NCBI RefSeq assembly: GCF_004138295.1
Contig: NZ_SCFM01000002.1
Coordinates: forward strand, 186,001-250,000
Reading direction: 5' to 3'
Length of the DNA stretch: 64,000 nt
Origin: Ectobacillus funiculus
Lineage (GTDB): Bacteria > Bacillota > Bacilli > Bacillales > Bacillaceae_G
A model generated the notes under the pieces. The model was not told where the DNA came from. It made no database searches and worked only from the letters and a program-made list of their open reading frames with translations. Positions 52,891 to 60,864 of the stretch are shown one piece after another; the stretch's first letter is position 1, and each line of letters starts with the position of its first letter. Made by a program: the position numbers and the translations under genes.

Positions 52891-52963
52891 AAAAAGATAA
52901 GAAAGCTCTCATTTGTTATATTATGAATTACAGCAGCATCTGCATATTGCATAGAGAGAGTTC

Positions 52964-53010
52964 AAAAAAAGGATAGATGCAGCATCCTGCGCTGCATCTA
53001 TCCTTTTTTT
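52964..53010. terminator. Strong bidirectional terminator
   Basis: A perfect 20-bp stem: A7 then GGATAGATGCAGC, a seven-base loop, GCTGCATCTATCC then T7. It serves both the kinase gene and the converging peptidase gene. Confidence 0.93.
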
Positions 53011-53063
53011 GATTATTGCTTTATATCATTCAGTTTTATGCTGCTAATCTAAACGCTAGTGGA

Positions 53064-54143
53064 TTAATGTAAAAATAACATGGGATCCACTGCATTAGAT
53101 TTGTCGATGTTCCAGTCACCTTCATGAATTTCAAAGTGTAAATGCTGTCCTTGTGACGCTCCGGTGTTCCCCATAACACCAATTTGCTGTCCTTGCTGTA
53201 CAACTTGTCCTTGTTCAACAGAGCGGCTGCGCATGTGAGCATAAACGGTCGTATATGTTTTTCCATCCTTTTGATGAGAAATAAAGACTACATTTCCATA
53301 GCTGTTTGAATAGTACGAGCGGATCACTGTTCCTGCTGCTGCGGCTACGATAGGAACTGCTCCAGAAGAAGCGATATCAACTCCTTTATGATTTTCATTT
53401 CCTCTCATGCCGAAGCCAGATGTAAATGCACCAGCTGCTGGCTTGATAAAGGTCGTCGAATCTGTTAGGAGCGGTTCTTGATTTGTCATTTCTGTCGGTG
53501 TTTCATTTAGTTTTTGCTCTAAAGCTGCTATGGCAGCAGTTTTCTCTGCTTGGTTTTTTTCTAATTCTTGCTGTTTTTCTTTGATGGAGGCCGCATATGT
53601 CTGCAATGCAGCTTCCTTAGCTTCTAAGCTGTTTTTTTCTTGTTCCAATTGTTTCTGATCTAATTGCTGTTCATTGAGCATGTTTTCATCAGATTGGAAA
53701 ATTAGGCTAAGTGAATATATGCTATCTAGTAAATCAGTCATACTGTTTGTTTGTACTAATGCATCTGTTACAAGTTGTTCTTGTGGTTGAGATTGTAGTG
53801 CTAGCAATCTTTCTTTTAGTATTTCTTTTCTTTGCTGGGTTTTTATTTCGAGTGTTTCAATTGACTGCTTTTTTAAAATAATTGATTCTGCGGTCTCTTG
53901 AGTTTGCTGCTCTGTAGCCGCTAACTCTGCTTGTGTGTTTGTAATCTCCTGATCGAGTTGCTGTAACTGTTGTTTTAGTTGTTCCAGCTGCTGTTGTTCA
54001 GGTGCATCTGTGTGCTCATTTGATATATGTTGAAGAAAGGGGTCTCCGTCTTCTGTTGCTGTTTCGGCATATGCGGGAAGCGCAGCAGACCCCATTATCA
54101 TGCTTATCAATAATACCATTCGTATTGCTTTTGTTCTCCTCAT
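53064..54143 (-). CDS. Secreted M23 peptidoglycan endopeptidase with coiled coil
   Basis: A 359-residue exported murein hydrolase or activator. Signal peptide at residues 1-28 (ending PAYAE), a long coiled coil at about 45-215 (Gln/Glu-rich), and a C-terminal M23/LytM domain at about 245-355. Zinc ligands are present: His and Asp of NENHKGVDIASSG and HLHFEIHEGDW. GGGGAGG before ATG 54143 gives the start; an upstream ATG adds ten residues before the signal. The layout matches EnvC/CwlO-like proteins that act in cell separation. Confidence 0.9.
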   Translation of the reverse strand: MRRTKAIRMVLLISMIMGSAALPAYAETATEDGDPFLQHISNEHTDAPEQQQLEQLKQQLQQLDQEITNTQAELAATEQQTQETAESIILKKQSIETLEIKTQQRKEILKERLLALQSQPQEQLVTDALVQTNSMTDLLDSIYSLSLIFQSDENMLNEQQLDQKQLEQEKNSLEAKEAALQTYAASIKEKQQELEKNQAEKTAAIAALEQKLNETPTEMTNQEPLLTDSTTFIKPAAGAFTSGFGMRGNENHKGVDIASSGAVPIVAAAAGTVIRSYYSNSYGNVVFISHQKDGKTYTTVYAHMRSRSVEQGQVVQQGQQIGVMGNTGASQGQHLHFEIHEGDWNIDKSNAVDPMLFLH

Positions 54144-54310
54144 TTTGATAATCCTCCCCTGTATTCTCCACATAAATTTATAGCATGGCTGGGAAGGAAC
54201 TCAGTCGATTGTAATAAAAATGTAAATGATCTTTAAAAAAGAAAAGGTATTTTGTCGTTATGTTTACAAATTTGTTGCAAGTTGAGGAATATAGAAATAA
54301 TACTTGTCAA

Positions 54311-54333
54311 GTAAATTTCACCTTCCTAAAGTG
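54311..54333 (-). repeat. Possible remnant of the dispersed structured repeat
   Basis: On the minus strand CACTTTAGGAAGGTGAAATT resembles the start of copies 6 and 9. It lies just 3' of the antiporter gene in the same orientation. Short, so chance similarity is possible. Confidence 0.4.
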
Positions 54334-54340
54334 CAATGAG

Positions 54341-54376
54341 AAAAAGGCTGTCCTCTATTTGTGTAGAAGGCAGCCG
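54341..54376 (-). terminator. Terminator of the CPA2 antiporter gene
   Basis: On the minus strand GGCTGCC / GGACAGCC around a 17-base loop followed by five T. Confidence 0.7.
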
Positions 54377-54425
54377 TTCTGTGAAATGCTCTTGTCTTAA
54401 GAAATGACTGAGAACGCTGCGGCGT

Positions 54426-56252
54426 TTATTTCAACAGTTGCTGCAATAGATCGAGATTTTCTTTAGATCCCGTTACTAATAATATATCTTTATGGTGTAA
54501 TTTTGTATCCCCACGAGGAACGAGCGAATTCTTTCCTCGCATGATTTGCAGAATAAGTACATCTTCTACTAGTGGTAAATTTCGAATAGCAATTCCATCG
54601 TACTTATGTTTTGTTAATCGAATTTCCCGAATTGTATCATGGGATTTTTCGATGAGTCGCAGCAAGCTTGGGTTGTCAATTAACGCCTTGAGCAGAAACC
54701 GTGTAGAATTTAAAGTAGAAAATACATTAATGTGCTCATAGGTTGCTCTGCTTTGTAATGCTGGATCTTCTATTTTTGTAATAATATGCTCTAAGCCAAG
54801 ATATTTGGCATGTAGTGCGAGTTCCAAATTTTGAGGATCTTCATCTGTCGCAAAAACAAGGTAGTCAGATGTAAACACCCCAGCCTGTGTTAGAGTAGAG
54901 ATCGAAAAATCTTTTACAGAAAGTAATGGCAAAGCTGCCTCTTCTTCATTTTCTTTGAACATATGCTTGAAGTGCATAGTATTGTATAATGTAACATCGT
55001 ATCTTTCATGGAGTAAGTCCAGTGATAGAGGAAGAGTAACACGATTCACCCCTACAATTGCTACTTTTTTACGATCAACCTCAACCTTTGGGAATACTTT
55101 CTTAAATAAAATCGGTCCGATAATACATGTGATGATGGCACTTAAAACGAACGCAGCAGAAAGGCTGGCCTCAATGATTCCAAGCCTTTCGCCAATTTGA
55201 GCAGCGGCAATGACAAGAGATAGGGTAGAGGTCAGCAGAATAGATGAACCAATTACGATATTCCACGAATACCACCTCCGCAGTATCAGTGATGGTACGA
55301 GCTTGGAAAGGAATAGTGCAGCTAGTAAAAGCGGGATAATTAGAATACTGGATGGATTTTTAACAATTGACCATAGCTCTAGGTTTATGCCAACCATCAC
55401 AAAAAAAATAGGGATAAACAGGCCATAACCGATCGATTCGAGCTTTTCAGTAATTTCGGGATTGGGAGATAGAAGTGAAACAAGTACACCGGCCAAAAAA
55501 GCTCCTAAAATATTTTCAGCGCCTATGCGCTCTGACAGCCCAACGAGAATGAGAATGAGCGCAAACACAGCTCGTGTATCAATTTGTATGCTGCCTCTTC
55601 GAAGATGTTCCATGAAGTGCAGCTTCCGGAGCCAACGTGCTATTACATATAGAATAACTCCAGCGGCAAATAATAAAAGTAAAAGCCACATATTTTGTCC
55701 ATCAGTTGAGTGCAGACCAACAAACACAGCAAGTAAAATCATAGTAACAAGGTCTGCAATAACGGCAGTTAATAAAATAGTCTGGCCGATGCTTGTTTTA
55801 CTAACGTTGCCATCCTTTAAAACTGGTACAACTACTCCTAATGAAACAGTGGATATAATAAGTGTCATAAAAAAGGAGTTAGAAACAAATCCAAACTGTA
55901 CGAATGTGAGCGATAAAAGGTAAGACAACCCGAATATCAATAGAAAGACAAAGCTGGCAGTACGAAAAGCATGTGGTTCTTTTGCGGACTTTGTATTTTG
56001 GCGAAATAAGGAAAAATCGATTTCTAAGCCGCTTAAGAACATGAGAAAGATAAATCCAAGTGAAGAAAGAACCTCAAGCCACATTTCTGTCTGAACAATA
56101 TTTAAACCGCTTTTCCCAACGATAATTCCTGCCAATATCTCAGCGACGACAACAGGAAAGCTCCCCAGCCGAAAACGCTGCAGCAGGACTGGAATTAAAA
56201 AAGCAAGTGCAACTACAATCGTAAGTGATAATAATGAAGATTGATGCTCCAC
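54426..56252 (-). CDS. CPA2 cation:proton antiporter with TrkA domains
   Basis: A 608-residue Kef-type transporter. About 12 helices span residues 10-390 (Na_H_Exchanger family, LAGIIVGKSGLN and FLSGLEIDFSLF), followed by a TrkA-N nucleotide-binding domain (about 395-510) and a TrkA-C domain (530-605). The TrkA-N Gly-rich loop reads VAIVGVNRV, weaker than GxGxxG. It exports K+ or Na+ against protons. GTG 56252, five bases after GAGGAGGGGG, is the best start; an ATG nine codons upstream overlaps that site. Confidence 0.88.
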   Translation of the reverse strand: MEHQSSLLSLTIVVALAFLIPVLLQRFRLGSFPVVVAEILAGIIVGKSGLNIVQTEMWLEVLSSLGFIFLMFLSGLEIDFSLFRQNTKSAKEPHAFRTASFVFLLIFGLSYLLSLTFVQFGFVSNSFFMTLIISTVSLGVVVPVLKDGNVSKTSIGQTILLTAVIADLVTMILLAVFVGLHSTDGQNMWLLLLLFAAGVILYVIARWLRKLHFMEHLRRGSIQIDTRAVFALILILVGLSERIGAENILGAFLAGVLVSLLSPNPEITEKLESIGYGLFIPIFFVMVGINLELWSIVKNPSSILIIPLLLAALFLSKLVPSLILRRWYSWNIVIGSSILLTSTLSLVIAAAQIGERLGIIEASLSAAFVLSAIITCIIGPILFKKVFPKVEVDRKKVAIVGVNRVTLPLSLDLLHERYDVTLYNTMHFKHMFKENEEEAALPLLSVKDFSISTLTQAGVFTSDYLVFATDEDPQNLELALHAKYLGLEHIITKIEDPALQSRATYEHINVFSTLNSTRFLLKALIDNPSLLRLIEKSHDTIREIRLTKHKYDGIAIRNLPLVEDVLILQIMRGKNSLVPRGDTKLHHKDILLVTGSKENLDLLQQLLK

Positions 56253-56620
56253 GGCTGCCCCCTCCTCATATCGGATCAAAAATCATTAAAGATTAAGAAG
56301 TCGTTAGCTGGACACTAGTAACAGTTTTTGTATCGTTAATAAGATAGAATATGAGCCCCTTTTTGAATACATATATATTCAAGTATCGACAAAAGCATTC
56401 GAACTCCCTCATTAAGATTATTGCCAAGCGATCATTGTTAAGAACCAATAGTCCAAGGTTTTAATAAGTATGACCAAAATTCAATGTGAAAGGAAATGTA
56501 GTTAACCGATAGGTCGTAGGTTCGAATCCCTTTTTCTCTGCCATACATATTTGTAAAACTTGTACGTGAAGAATATATAAGAAACTTTCAAAAAATATAA
56601 AATAATTAAGAGAGAAACCG
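56253..56620. other. 370-bp gap with a tRNA remnant
   Basis: Non-coding. The only recognisable item is the tRNA-Asn 3' fragment at 56501-56529 (listed separately). AT-rich otherwise. Confidence 0.5.
56501..56529 (+). pseudogene. tRNA-Asn 3' fragment (anticodon to T arm)
   Basis: GTTAACCGATAGGTCGTAGG then TTCGAATCC reproduces the anticodon (GTT), anticodon-stem 3' side, variable loop and T-arm of Bacillus tRNA-Asn, with one mismatch. The T-stem closing bases and acceptor are wrong (CTTTTTCTCTGCCA follows) and the 5' half is absent. It is a relic or a former attachment site of an integrated element. Confidence 0.72.
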
Positions 56621-56649
56621 TTGACAAGACGTAAATGGAAGAATATAAT
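56621..56649 (+). promoter_or_regulatory. Consensus sigma-A promoter of the EIIA gene
   Basis: TTGACA (56621-56626), 17-bp spacer, TATAAT (56644-56649): a perfect match to consensus. Transcription would start near 56656, leaving a leader of about 150 nt. Confidence 0.85.
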
Positions 56650-56654
56650 TCAAA

Positions 56655-56669
56655 TTGAAAACGATTCCG
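56655..56669 (+). promoter_or_regulatory. cre-like site at the EIIA transcription start
   Basis: TTGAAAACGATTCCG matches cre at 13 of 15 positions and sits on the predicted start point, where CcpA binding would repress. Confidence 0.4.
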
Positions 56670-56704
56670 GAATGATAGAGTGTTCGGGTATTTATTTTTT
56701 AGCT

Positions 56705-56728
56705 AAAAAAGGAACCGGTTCCTTTTTT
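56705..56728 (+). terminator. Leader terminator before EIIA
   Basis: AAAAAAGGAA, CCGG, TTCCTTTTTT: a perfect terminator hairpin within the 5' leader, 80 bases before the start codon, as in attenuated or antiterminated PTS genes. Confidence 0.7.
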
Positions 56729-56807
56729 GTGAATGGACAAAAAGCTTTTCTGTATAAGAAAGCGTTATCAGTTTAATCAAAATTACTTATATATAGGGGG
56801 AATTAAG

Positions 56808-57272
56808 ATGTTTAAGAATTTATTTAAGAGTAAGAAGGTCGAAAAGGACACTGCTATTTTAGCGCCATTAGAAGGTGCACTGCTTCCGATAGATGCAGTT
56901 CCAGATCCTGTATTTTCTCAAAAAATGATGGGAGATGGCTTTGCGGTAAATCCAACAAACGGAACAGTTGTATCACCTATAGATGGAGAAGTGGTTAGTG
57001 TATTTCCTACGAAGCACGCGGTAAGCCTGCAGGATGTTAATGGGAGGGAAGTCCTAATTCATGTGGGACTGGAAACTGTTACCCTAAAAGGTGAAGGATT
57101 TACTGTGTTTGTAAAGGATGGACAAGCTGTTAAAAAAGGACAGAAGTTATTGGAAGTTGACTTTGCATCGATAAAAGATAAAGTGCCTTCTATCATTACA
57201 CCAGTAGTGTTTACAAATTTGAAAGAAAATGAAAAGGTAGTTATAGAGGGACAAGAAATAAAAGTTATCTAA
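56808..57272 (+). CDS. crr: PTS glucose-type EIIA component
   Basis: A 154-residue free-standing EIIA-Glc. Phosphorylated by HPr on a His, it passes phosphate to EIIB domains. ILAPLEGALLPIDAVPDPVF is the family N-terminus; active-site His residues are in FPTKHAVSLQ and VLIHVGLETVTLKG. AGGGGG before ATG 56808 fixes the start. No EIIBC gene is near, so it probably serves several permeases (compare YpqE of B. subtilis). The strong promoter and leader terminator suggest controlled elongation. Confidence 0.92.
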   Translation: MFKNLFKSKKVEKDTAILAPLEGALLPIDAVPDPVFSQKMMGDGFAVNPTNGTVVSPIDGEVVSVFPTKHAVSLQDVNGREVLIHVGLETVTLKGEGFTVFVKDGQAVKKGQKLLEVDFASIKDKVPSIITPVVFTNLKENEKVVIEGQEIKVI

Positions 57273-57301
57273 TATACGCTAATGATTGGGAGAGCAATCA
57301 A

Positions 57302-57340
57302 GAAAAAGGAGATGGAACGAATGATGCCATCTCCTTTTTC
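57302..57340 (+). terminator. Rho-independent terminator of the EIIA gene
   Basis: GAAAAAGGAGATGG / CCATCTCCTTTTTC with an 11-base loop. Confidence 0.9.
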
Positions 57341-57423
57341 CTTAGTCTCCGATGAGTTGAAACAGTGCATGGTGCAAACATAGCTTCCAAAGAAGAAGGG
57401 ATGTTTTTATCATCAGGCCGATG

Positions 57424-57467
57424 CCTTTTGCACTCCTTTGACTTCCCTTTTGCACTCCTTTAACTCC
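57424..57467. repeat. Tandem 22-bp repeat at the end of an MFS gene
   Basis: CCTTTTGCACTCCTTTGACTTC followed by a copy with two changes (57446-57467). The second unit contains the stop codon of the minus-strand MFS gene, so slippage here would alter only its 3' end. Confidence 0.85.
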
Positions 57468-58704
57468 CCATTTGTTTTTGAAAATCAAATGTTGAATTCC
57501 TTTTTGTAGAGGTTACGTAGTTGCTGCTAGCAGCTCCCATCCCAAAAATAAAGAGAAGAATGGCTGCAGCAACCAAGATAAGTAAAGGAATAGTCCAATT
57601 GTGAGTCAGGTCATGTACAAATCCAAAAAGAATCGGCCCGGCTGCTGCTAGTAAGTAACCAACAGATTGAGCCATGCCTGATAATTCAGCTGCTTCATGT
57701 GCGTTACGAGTACGCAAGGTAAAAAACATAGTAGCTAAGCCAAAGCCTGACCCGGTGCCAATGCCAAGCAGTATAACATATAAGGGCACGAAGGCAGTTG
57801 CCCCACTAAGAAGTCCAATGTAGCCGAGAAGCAAGACAGCTACAATGAAACCAACAAGGCCGCGTTGATTTGAACTGCGGCTTGCTATGATCGGCACAAT
57901 AAAGGTAGGCGGAAGGCTTGCAAGCTGCGCTAAAGACAGGAGCCATCCTGCTGCGGATTGGCTAACTCCCTGTTGGTGAAGAATAGCAGGAAGCCAAGTA
58001 ACAACAGAATAGAAGACAACAGACTGTAATCCCATGAACATAGTTACGTTCCATGCTAGTTTGGAATGCCATAAAGATTCTTTTGTATGAACGGAACTGC
58101 TGCGGGGCTTATGGGTTCGCAATTGCGGGATCCAGACCGCAATGGATATGAGAGACAGCAGTATCCAACAAGCAAGAGAAATACGCCAACCAAAACCTAA
58201 CCCTTGAGTAAGAGGAATGCTGATTCCGGATGCGATCGCTGCCCACATATTCATGGAAGCTGAGTATACACCTGTCATAAGTCCAACCTTATACGGAAAT
58301 TCCTGTTTGATTAAACTTGGTAAAAGTACATTACATATAGCGATTGCAATACCAATCAAAGCTGTACCGATAAACAATGTACCCGTCACTGGTACAGAAC
58401 GGAGGATAATCCCTACTGCGAGCAAAAGCAAGGCACCAAATAGTGTATACCCCATCCCTATATTGCGGGCAAGTTTAGGCGCAAGCGGTGAAAAAAAAGC
58501 AAATGCAAGCAACGGCAAAGTTGTCAGCATTCCTGCTAATGTATTGGACATCCCTGTATCCGACTGAATGAATTCCAAGATAGGTCCTACACCTGTAAGA
58601 GGAGATCTCAGATTAGCGGCAGCACAGATAATTCCTATAATAAGTATCCAGGTTTTTAAACGGGAAGAAGAGTGTGCTTTAGCCACAGTATGTTTTGAAT
58701 GCAT
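57460..58704 (-). CDS. CynX/NimT-family MFS transporter
   Basis: A 414-residue 12-helix transporter of the cyanate permease (CynX/NimT, YycB) family. Marker stretches: ICAAANLRSPLTGVGPILEF, YSASMNMWAAIASGISIPLT and VVTWLPAILHQQGVSQSAAG. Members handle cyanate or 2-nitroimidazole, but most have unknown substrates. AAGGAGAG before ATG 58704 fixes the start. It follows the EamA gene by four bases, so the two form one operon. Confidence 0.87.
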   Translation of the reverse strand: MHSKHTVAKAHSSSRLKTWILIIGIICAAANLRSPLTGVGPILEFIQSDTGMSNTLAGMLTTLPLLAFAFFSPLAPKLARNIGMGYTLFGALLLLAVGIILRSVPVTGTLFIGTALIGIAIAICNVLLPSLIKQEFPYKVGLMTGVYSASMNMWAAIASGISIPLTQGLGFGWRISLACWILLSLISIAVWIPQLRTHKPRSSSVHTKESLWHSKLAWNVTMFMGLQSVVFYSVVTWLPAILHQQGVSQSAAGWLLSLAQLASLPPTFIVPIIASRSSNQRGLVGFIVAVLLLGYIGLLSGATAFVPLYVILLGIGTGSGFGLATMFFTLRTRNAHEAAELSGMAQSVGYLLAAAGPILFGFVHDLTHNWTIPLLILVAAAILLFIFGMGAASSNYVTSTKRNSTFDFQKQMGS

Positions 58705-58708
58705 ATGA

Positions 58709-59641
58709 TTACTCTCCTTGACTTTCATGTTGTAGAGTAACATGAGATGTTTGAATAGCTGCTTTTAATGGCTTAGGCTTAGAAGTTACAAGAGTGATAC
58801 TGGCAACAATCAAAATAAGCCCTATGAGCAGGGAAATGGTGAATGCTTCATTAAAAAAGATGATACTTGCTAATAAGGAAATGAATGGAATGAAAAATGT
58901 GTACGATGCTACTTTACTTGCATCTCCTGAGTTGACGAGTTTGAAAAAAACTAACCAACCTGCCGCAATGACGAAGACCGAAATAAAAAGTAAATCCCAA
59001 ATAAATGCCGCGTCCCAAATAATATTGGACCAGCTCTCAAATTTGGAGCCAACTCCTATCATGAAAAGGCCGCCGATGATAAGCTGAAGCGTAGTGAGCC
59101 AGATGGAATCTACAGCATGGCCTGCTTTTTTCACAAATACCGTTCCAATGGCCCAACTAAAAGCACAGCCTAGAGCGAGAACAATGCCTAGAACTGAGAT
59201 ATGACCAGATAATCCCTTGGCACCTACAGTTGCGACACCAGCAAATCCAAGGAATAAACCAAAAATTTTTAATCCGAACATGGATTCCCCAAGCCATGCC
59301 CAAGAAAAAATTCCGAGCAGCACAGGCTGGAGGAATACAATAATTGAAAACAGTCCAGCAGGCAGATAGCCTAATCCTACAGTTTGAAGCCCGTAAAATA
59401 AAATGATATTAAATGCAGAAGAAACCAGATATATATGCCATCTTTCTTTTAAACGCATCTGTTTATACCTTGGTATTGCAACAATTAATAATAGAAGTCC
59501 CCCTATTAATGTTCGTATACCTGCGAATAGCAGGGGCGGTGTATAGGAGAGAGCGAACTTGGATAAAGGCCAATTTACTCCCCAAACCAAAACTAAAAAC
59601 ACGATAAGCAAAGCGGTTCGTGTTCGGGAAAGCTGTTCCAT
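58709..59641 (-). CDS. EamA-family (DMT) exporter
   Basis: A 310-residue drug/metabolite transporter with ten helices in two EamA repeats (about 10-140 and 150-285); GVNWPLSKFALSYTPPLLFA in repeat 1 is typical. Likely exports amino acids or other metabolites. AAGGAGTG precedes the ATG. First gene of an operon with the CynX-like gene and divergent from a LysR regulator. Confidence 0.88.
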   Translation of the reverse strand: MEQLSRTRTALLIVFLVLVWGVNWPLSKFALSYTPPLLFAGIRTLIGGLLLLIVAIPRYKQMRLKERWHIYLVSSAFNIILFYGLQTVGLGYLPAGLFSIIVFLQPVLLGIFSWAWLGESMFGLKIFGLFLGFAGVATVGAKGLSGHISVLGIVLALGCAFSWAIGTVFVKKAGHAVDSIWLTTLQLIIGGLFMIGVGSKFESWSNIIWDAAFIWDLLFISVFVIAAGWLVFFKLVNSGDASKVASYTFFIPFISLLASIIFFNEAFTISLLIGLILIVASITLVTSKPKPLKAAIQTSHVTLQHESQGE

Positions 59642-59660
59642 CAGATATCACTCCTTGTTA

Positions 59661-59680
59661 TATCTTGCTGCACTATGATA
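59661..59680. promoter_or_regulatory. Candidate LysR operator
   Basis: TATC (59661-59664) and GATA (59677-59680) around 12 bases, in the gap between the EamA and LysR genes. Confidence 0.3.
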
Positions 59681-59739
59681 AGCTATTTGTTAGGATAAAT
59701 AAAATGAATGTTTTTTATAAGGAGCATAAGTATTTAGTT

Positions 59740-60606
59740 ATGACCATTACGCAGCTTCAAGTATTTGTAAAAACGGTTGAGGTGGGGAGCTTTACAAAAG
59801 CAGGACAAGCACTTAATATGACACAACCAGCTGTTAGTCATGCAATACTCAGCATTGAATCTGAGTTAGGCGTCACACTTTTTATTCGTGATCGCCGTAA
59901 GGGATTAATTCTTACTGATGTAGGAAAACGTATCATTGTTCACATTCGGGAGATTTTAATAGGGATCGAAAAGATTGAACAAGAGGTAGCTGTTGAAAAA
60001 GGTCTCGAAGTAGGAACAATCCGCATCGGCAGTTTTCCGAGCGCCTCTGCTCATTTTCTGCCAAAAATCATCCGTGTCTTTCGGGAGAAATATCCTAAAT
60101 TAGAGCTTGTTTTGCATGAAGGTACACTTGAGGAAGTGAATGAATGGTTATTGACCCGGGTGATAGATGTCGGGATTATCATCCTTCCAAGCGAAGAAAT
60201 GGATACTCTTTCACTCGCTAAGGATAAGATGGTTGTTGTCCTGCGAGATGATCATCCGTTGTATATAAAGCCATCCATTAGTATAAAGGATTTAGAAAAT
60301 GAGCCATTAATTGTATTTAAAGGGGGATATGAATCTCCAATTATCGATATGTTTCATCAGGCTAAAGCAAGGCTTCGAAAGGAATTTACTGTCTCGAATG
60401 TAAGCACAGCACTAAACATGGTACAAGAAGGATTAGGGCTGACGATCTTAGCTGAAATGTCGTTCTCAACTCTTCCGCCCAATGTTAAGGTCAGGAATCT
60501 AAATCCGCAGGTTTGGAGGGAAATTGCTTTGGCGGTTCCTTCATTAAAGGAAACTTCGTTTGCTGTACAGGTATTTATTCAAATGGTACGCGAAGTATTT
60601 CATTGA
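59740..60606 (+). CDS. LysR-family transcriptional regulator
   Basis: A 288-residue LysR protein: helix-turn-helix (MTITQLQVFVKTVEVGSFTK, QALNMTQPAVSHAILSIESE) and a substrate-binding domain from about 90 (VGTIRIGSFPSASAHFLPKI). ATG 59740 gives the standard N-terminus although its ribosome site is distant; ATG 59704 is an alternative. Divergent from the EamA-CynX operon, which it probably regulates. A perfect terminator follows. Confidence 0.9.
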   Translation: MTITQLQVFVKTVEVGSFTKAGQALNMTQPAVSHAILSIESELGVTLFIRDRRKGLILTDVGKRIIVHIREILIGIEKIEQEVAVEKGLEVGTIRIGSFPSASAHFLPKIIRVFREKYPKLELVLHEGTLEEVNEWLLTRVIDVGIIILPSEEMDTLSLAKDKMVVVLRDDHPLYIKPSISIKDLENEPLIVFKGGYESPIIDMFHQAKARLRKEFTVSNVSTALNMVQEGLGLTILAEMSFSTLPPNVKVRNLNPQVWREIALAVPSLKETSFAVQVFIQMVREVFH

Positions 60607-60641
60607 AAAAAGTTCACGGATAACGTGAACTTTTTTCAATG
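60601..60641 (+). terminator. Rho-independent terminator of the LysR gene
   Basis: CATTGAAAAAAGTTCACG and its exact reverse complement around a five-base loop; the first bases overlap the stop codon. Works in both directions. Confidence 0.9.
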
Positions 60642-60783
60642 TCGGAAATTTTTAGGAGAAGAAACAGATTACTTGCAGGCTGGTGTTAGTGATCTTAAAG
60701 AAGTTTGTTGAAAATAGCATGCTCTCATAATAGGTGGGATGATAAAAAGTTTATAATTTTTTATCATTTTTAAAAATTAACTA

Positions 60784-60812
60784 TTGAAAAAGCGTTTTCA
60801 TAGACTTATAAT
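60784..60812 (+). promoter_or_regulatory. Sigma-A promoter of the kdg operon
   Basis: TTGAAA (60784-60789), 17-bp spacer, TATAAT (60807-60812). Confidence 0.75.
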
Positions 60813-60842
60813 CTAACTAAACCGTTTTACTAAATCGGTTTA
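60785..60842. promoter_or_regulatory. Two operator dyads on the kdg promoter
   Basis: TGAAAA-AGCG-TTTTCA (60785-60800) covers the -35 and spacer; TAAACCG (60818-60824) and CGGTTTA (60836-60842) form a perfect interrupted dyad just past the start point. The shape fits LacI-type control (KdgR or CcpA-like); no regulator gene is in view. Confidence 0.55.
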
Positions 60843-60864
60843 TCAAAAGGAAGGAGGGTGTAAC

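Noticed and set aside
53036-53266. Minus-strand frame overlapping the M23 peptidase C-terminus
   Set aside because: Alternative frame of a real gene and through its terminator region.
60641-60657. GTCGGAAATTTTTAGGA resembling the middle of the dispersed element
   Set aside because: Only 17 bases with one insertion; correct orientation after the LysR gene but too short to call.
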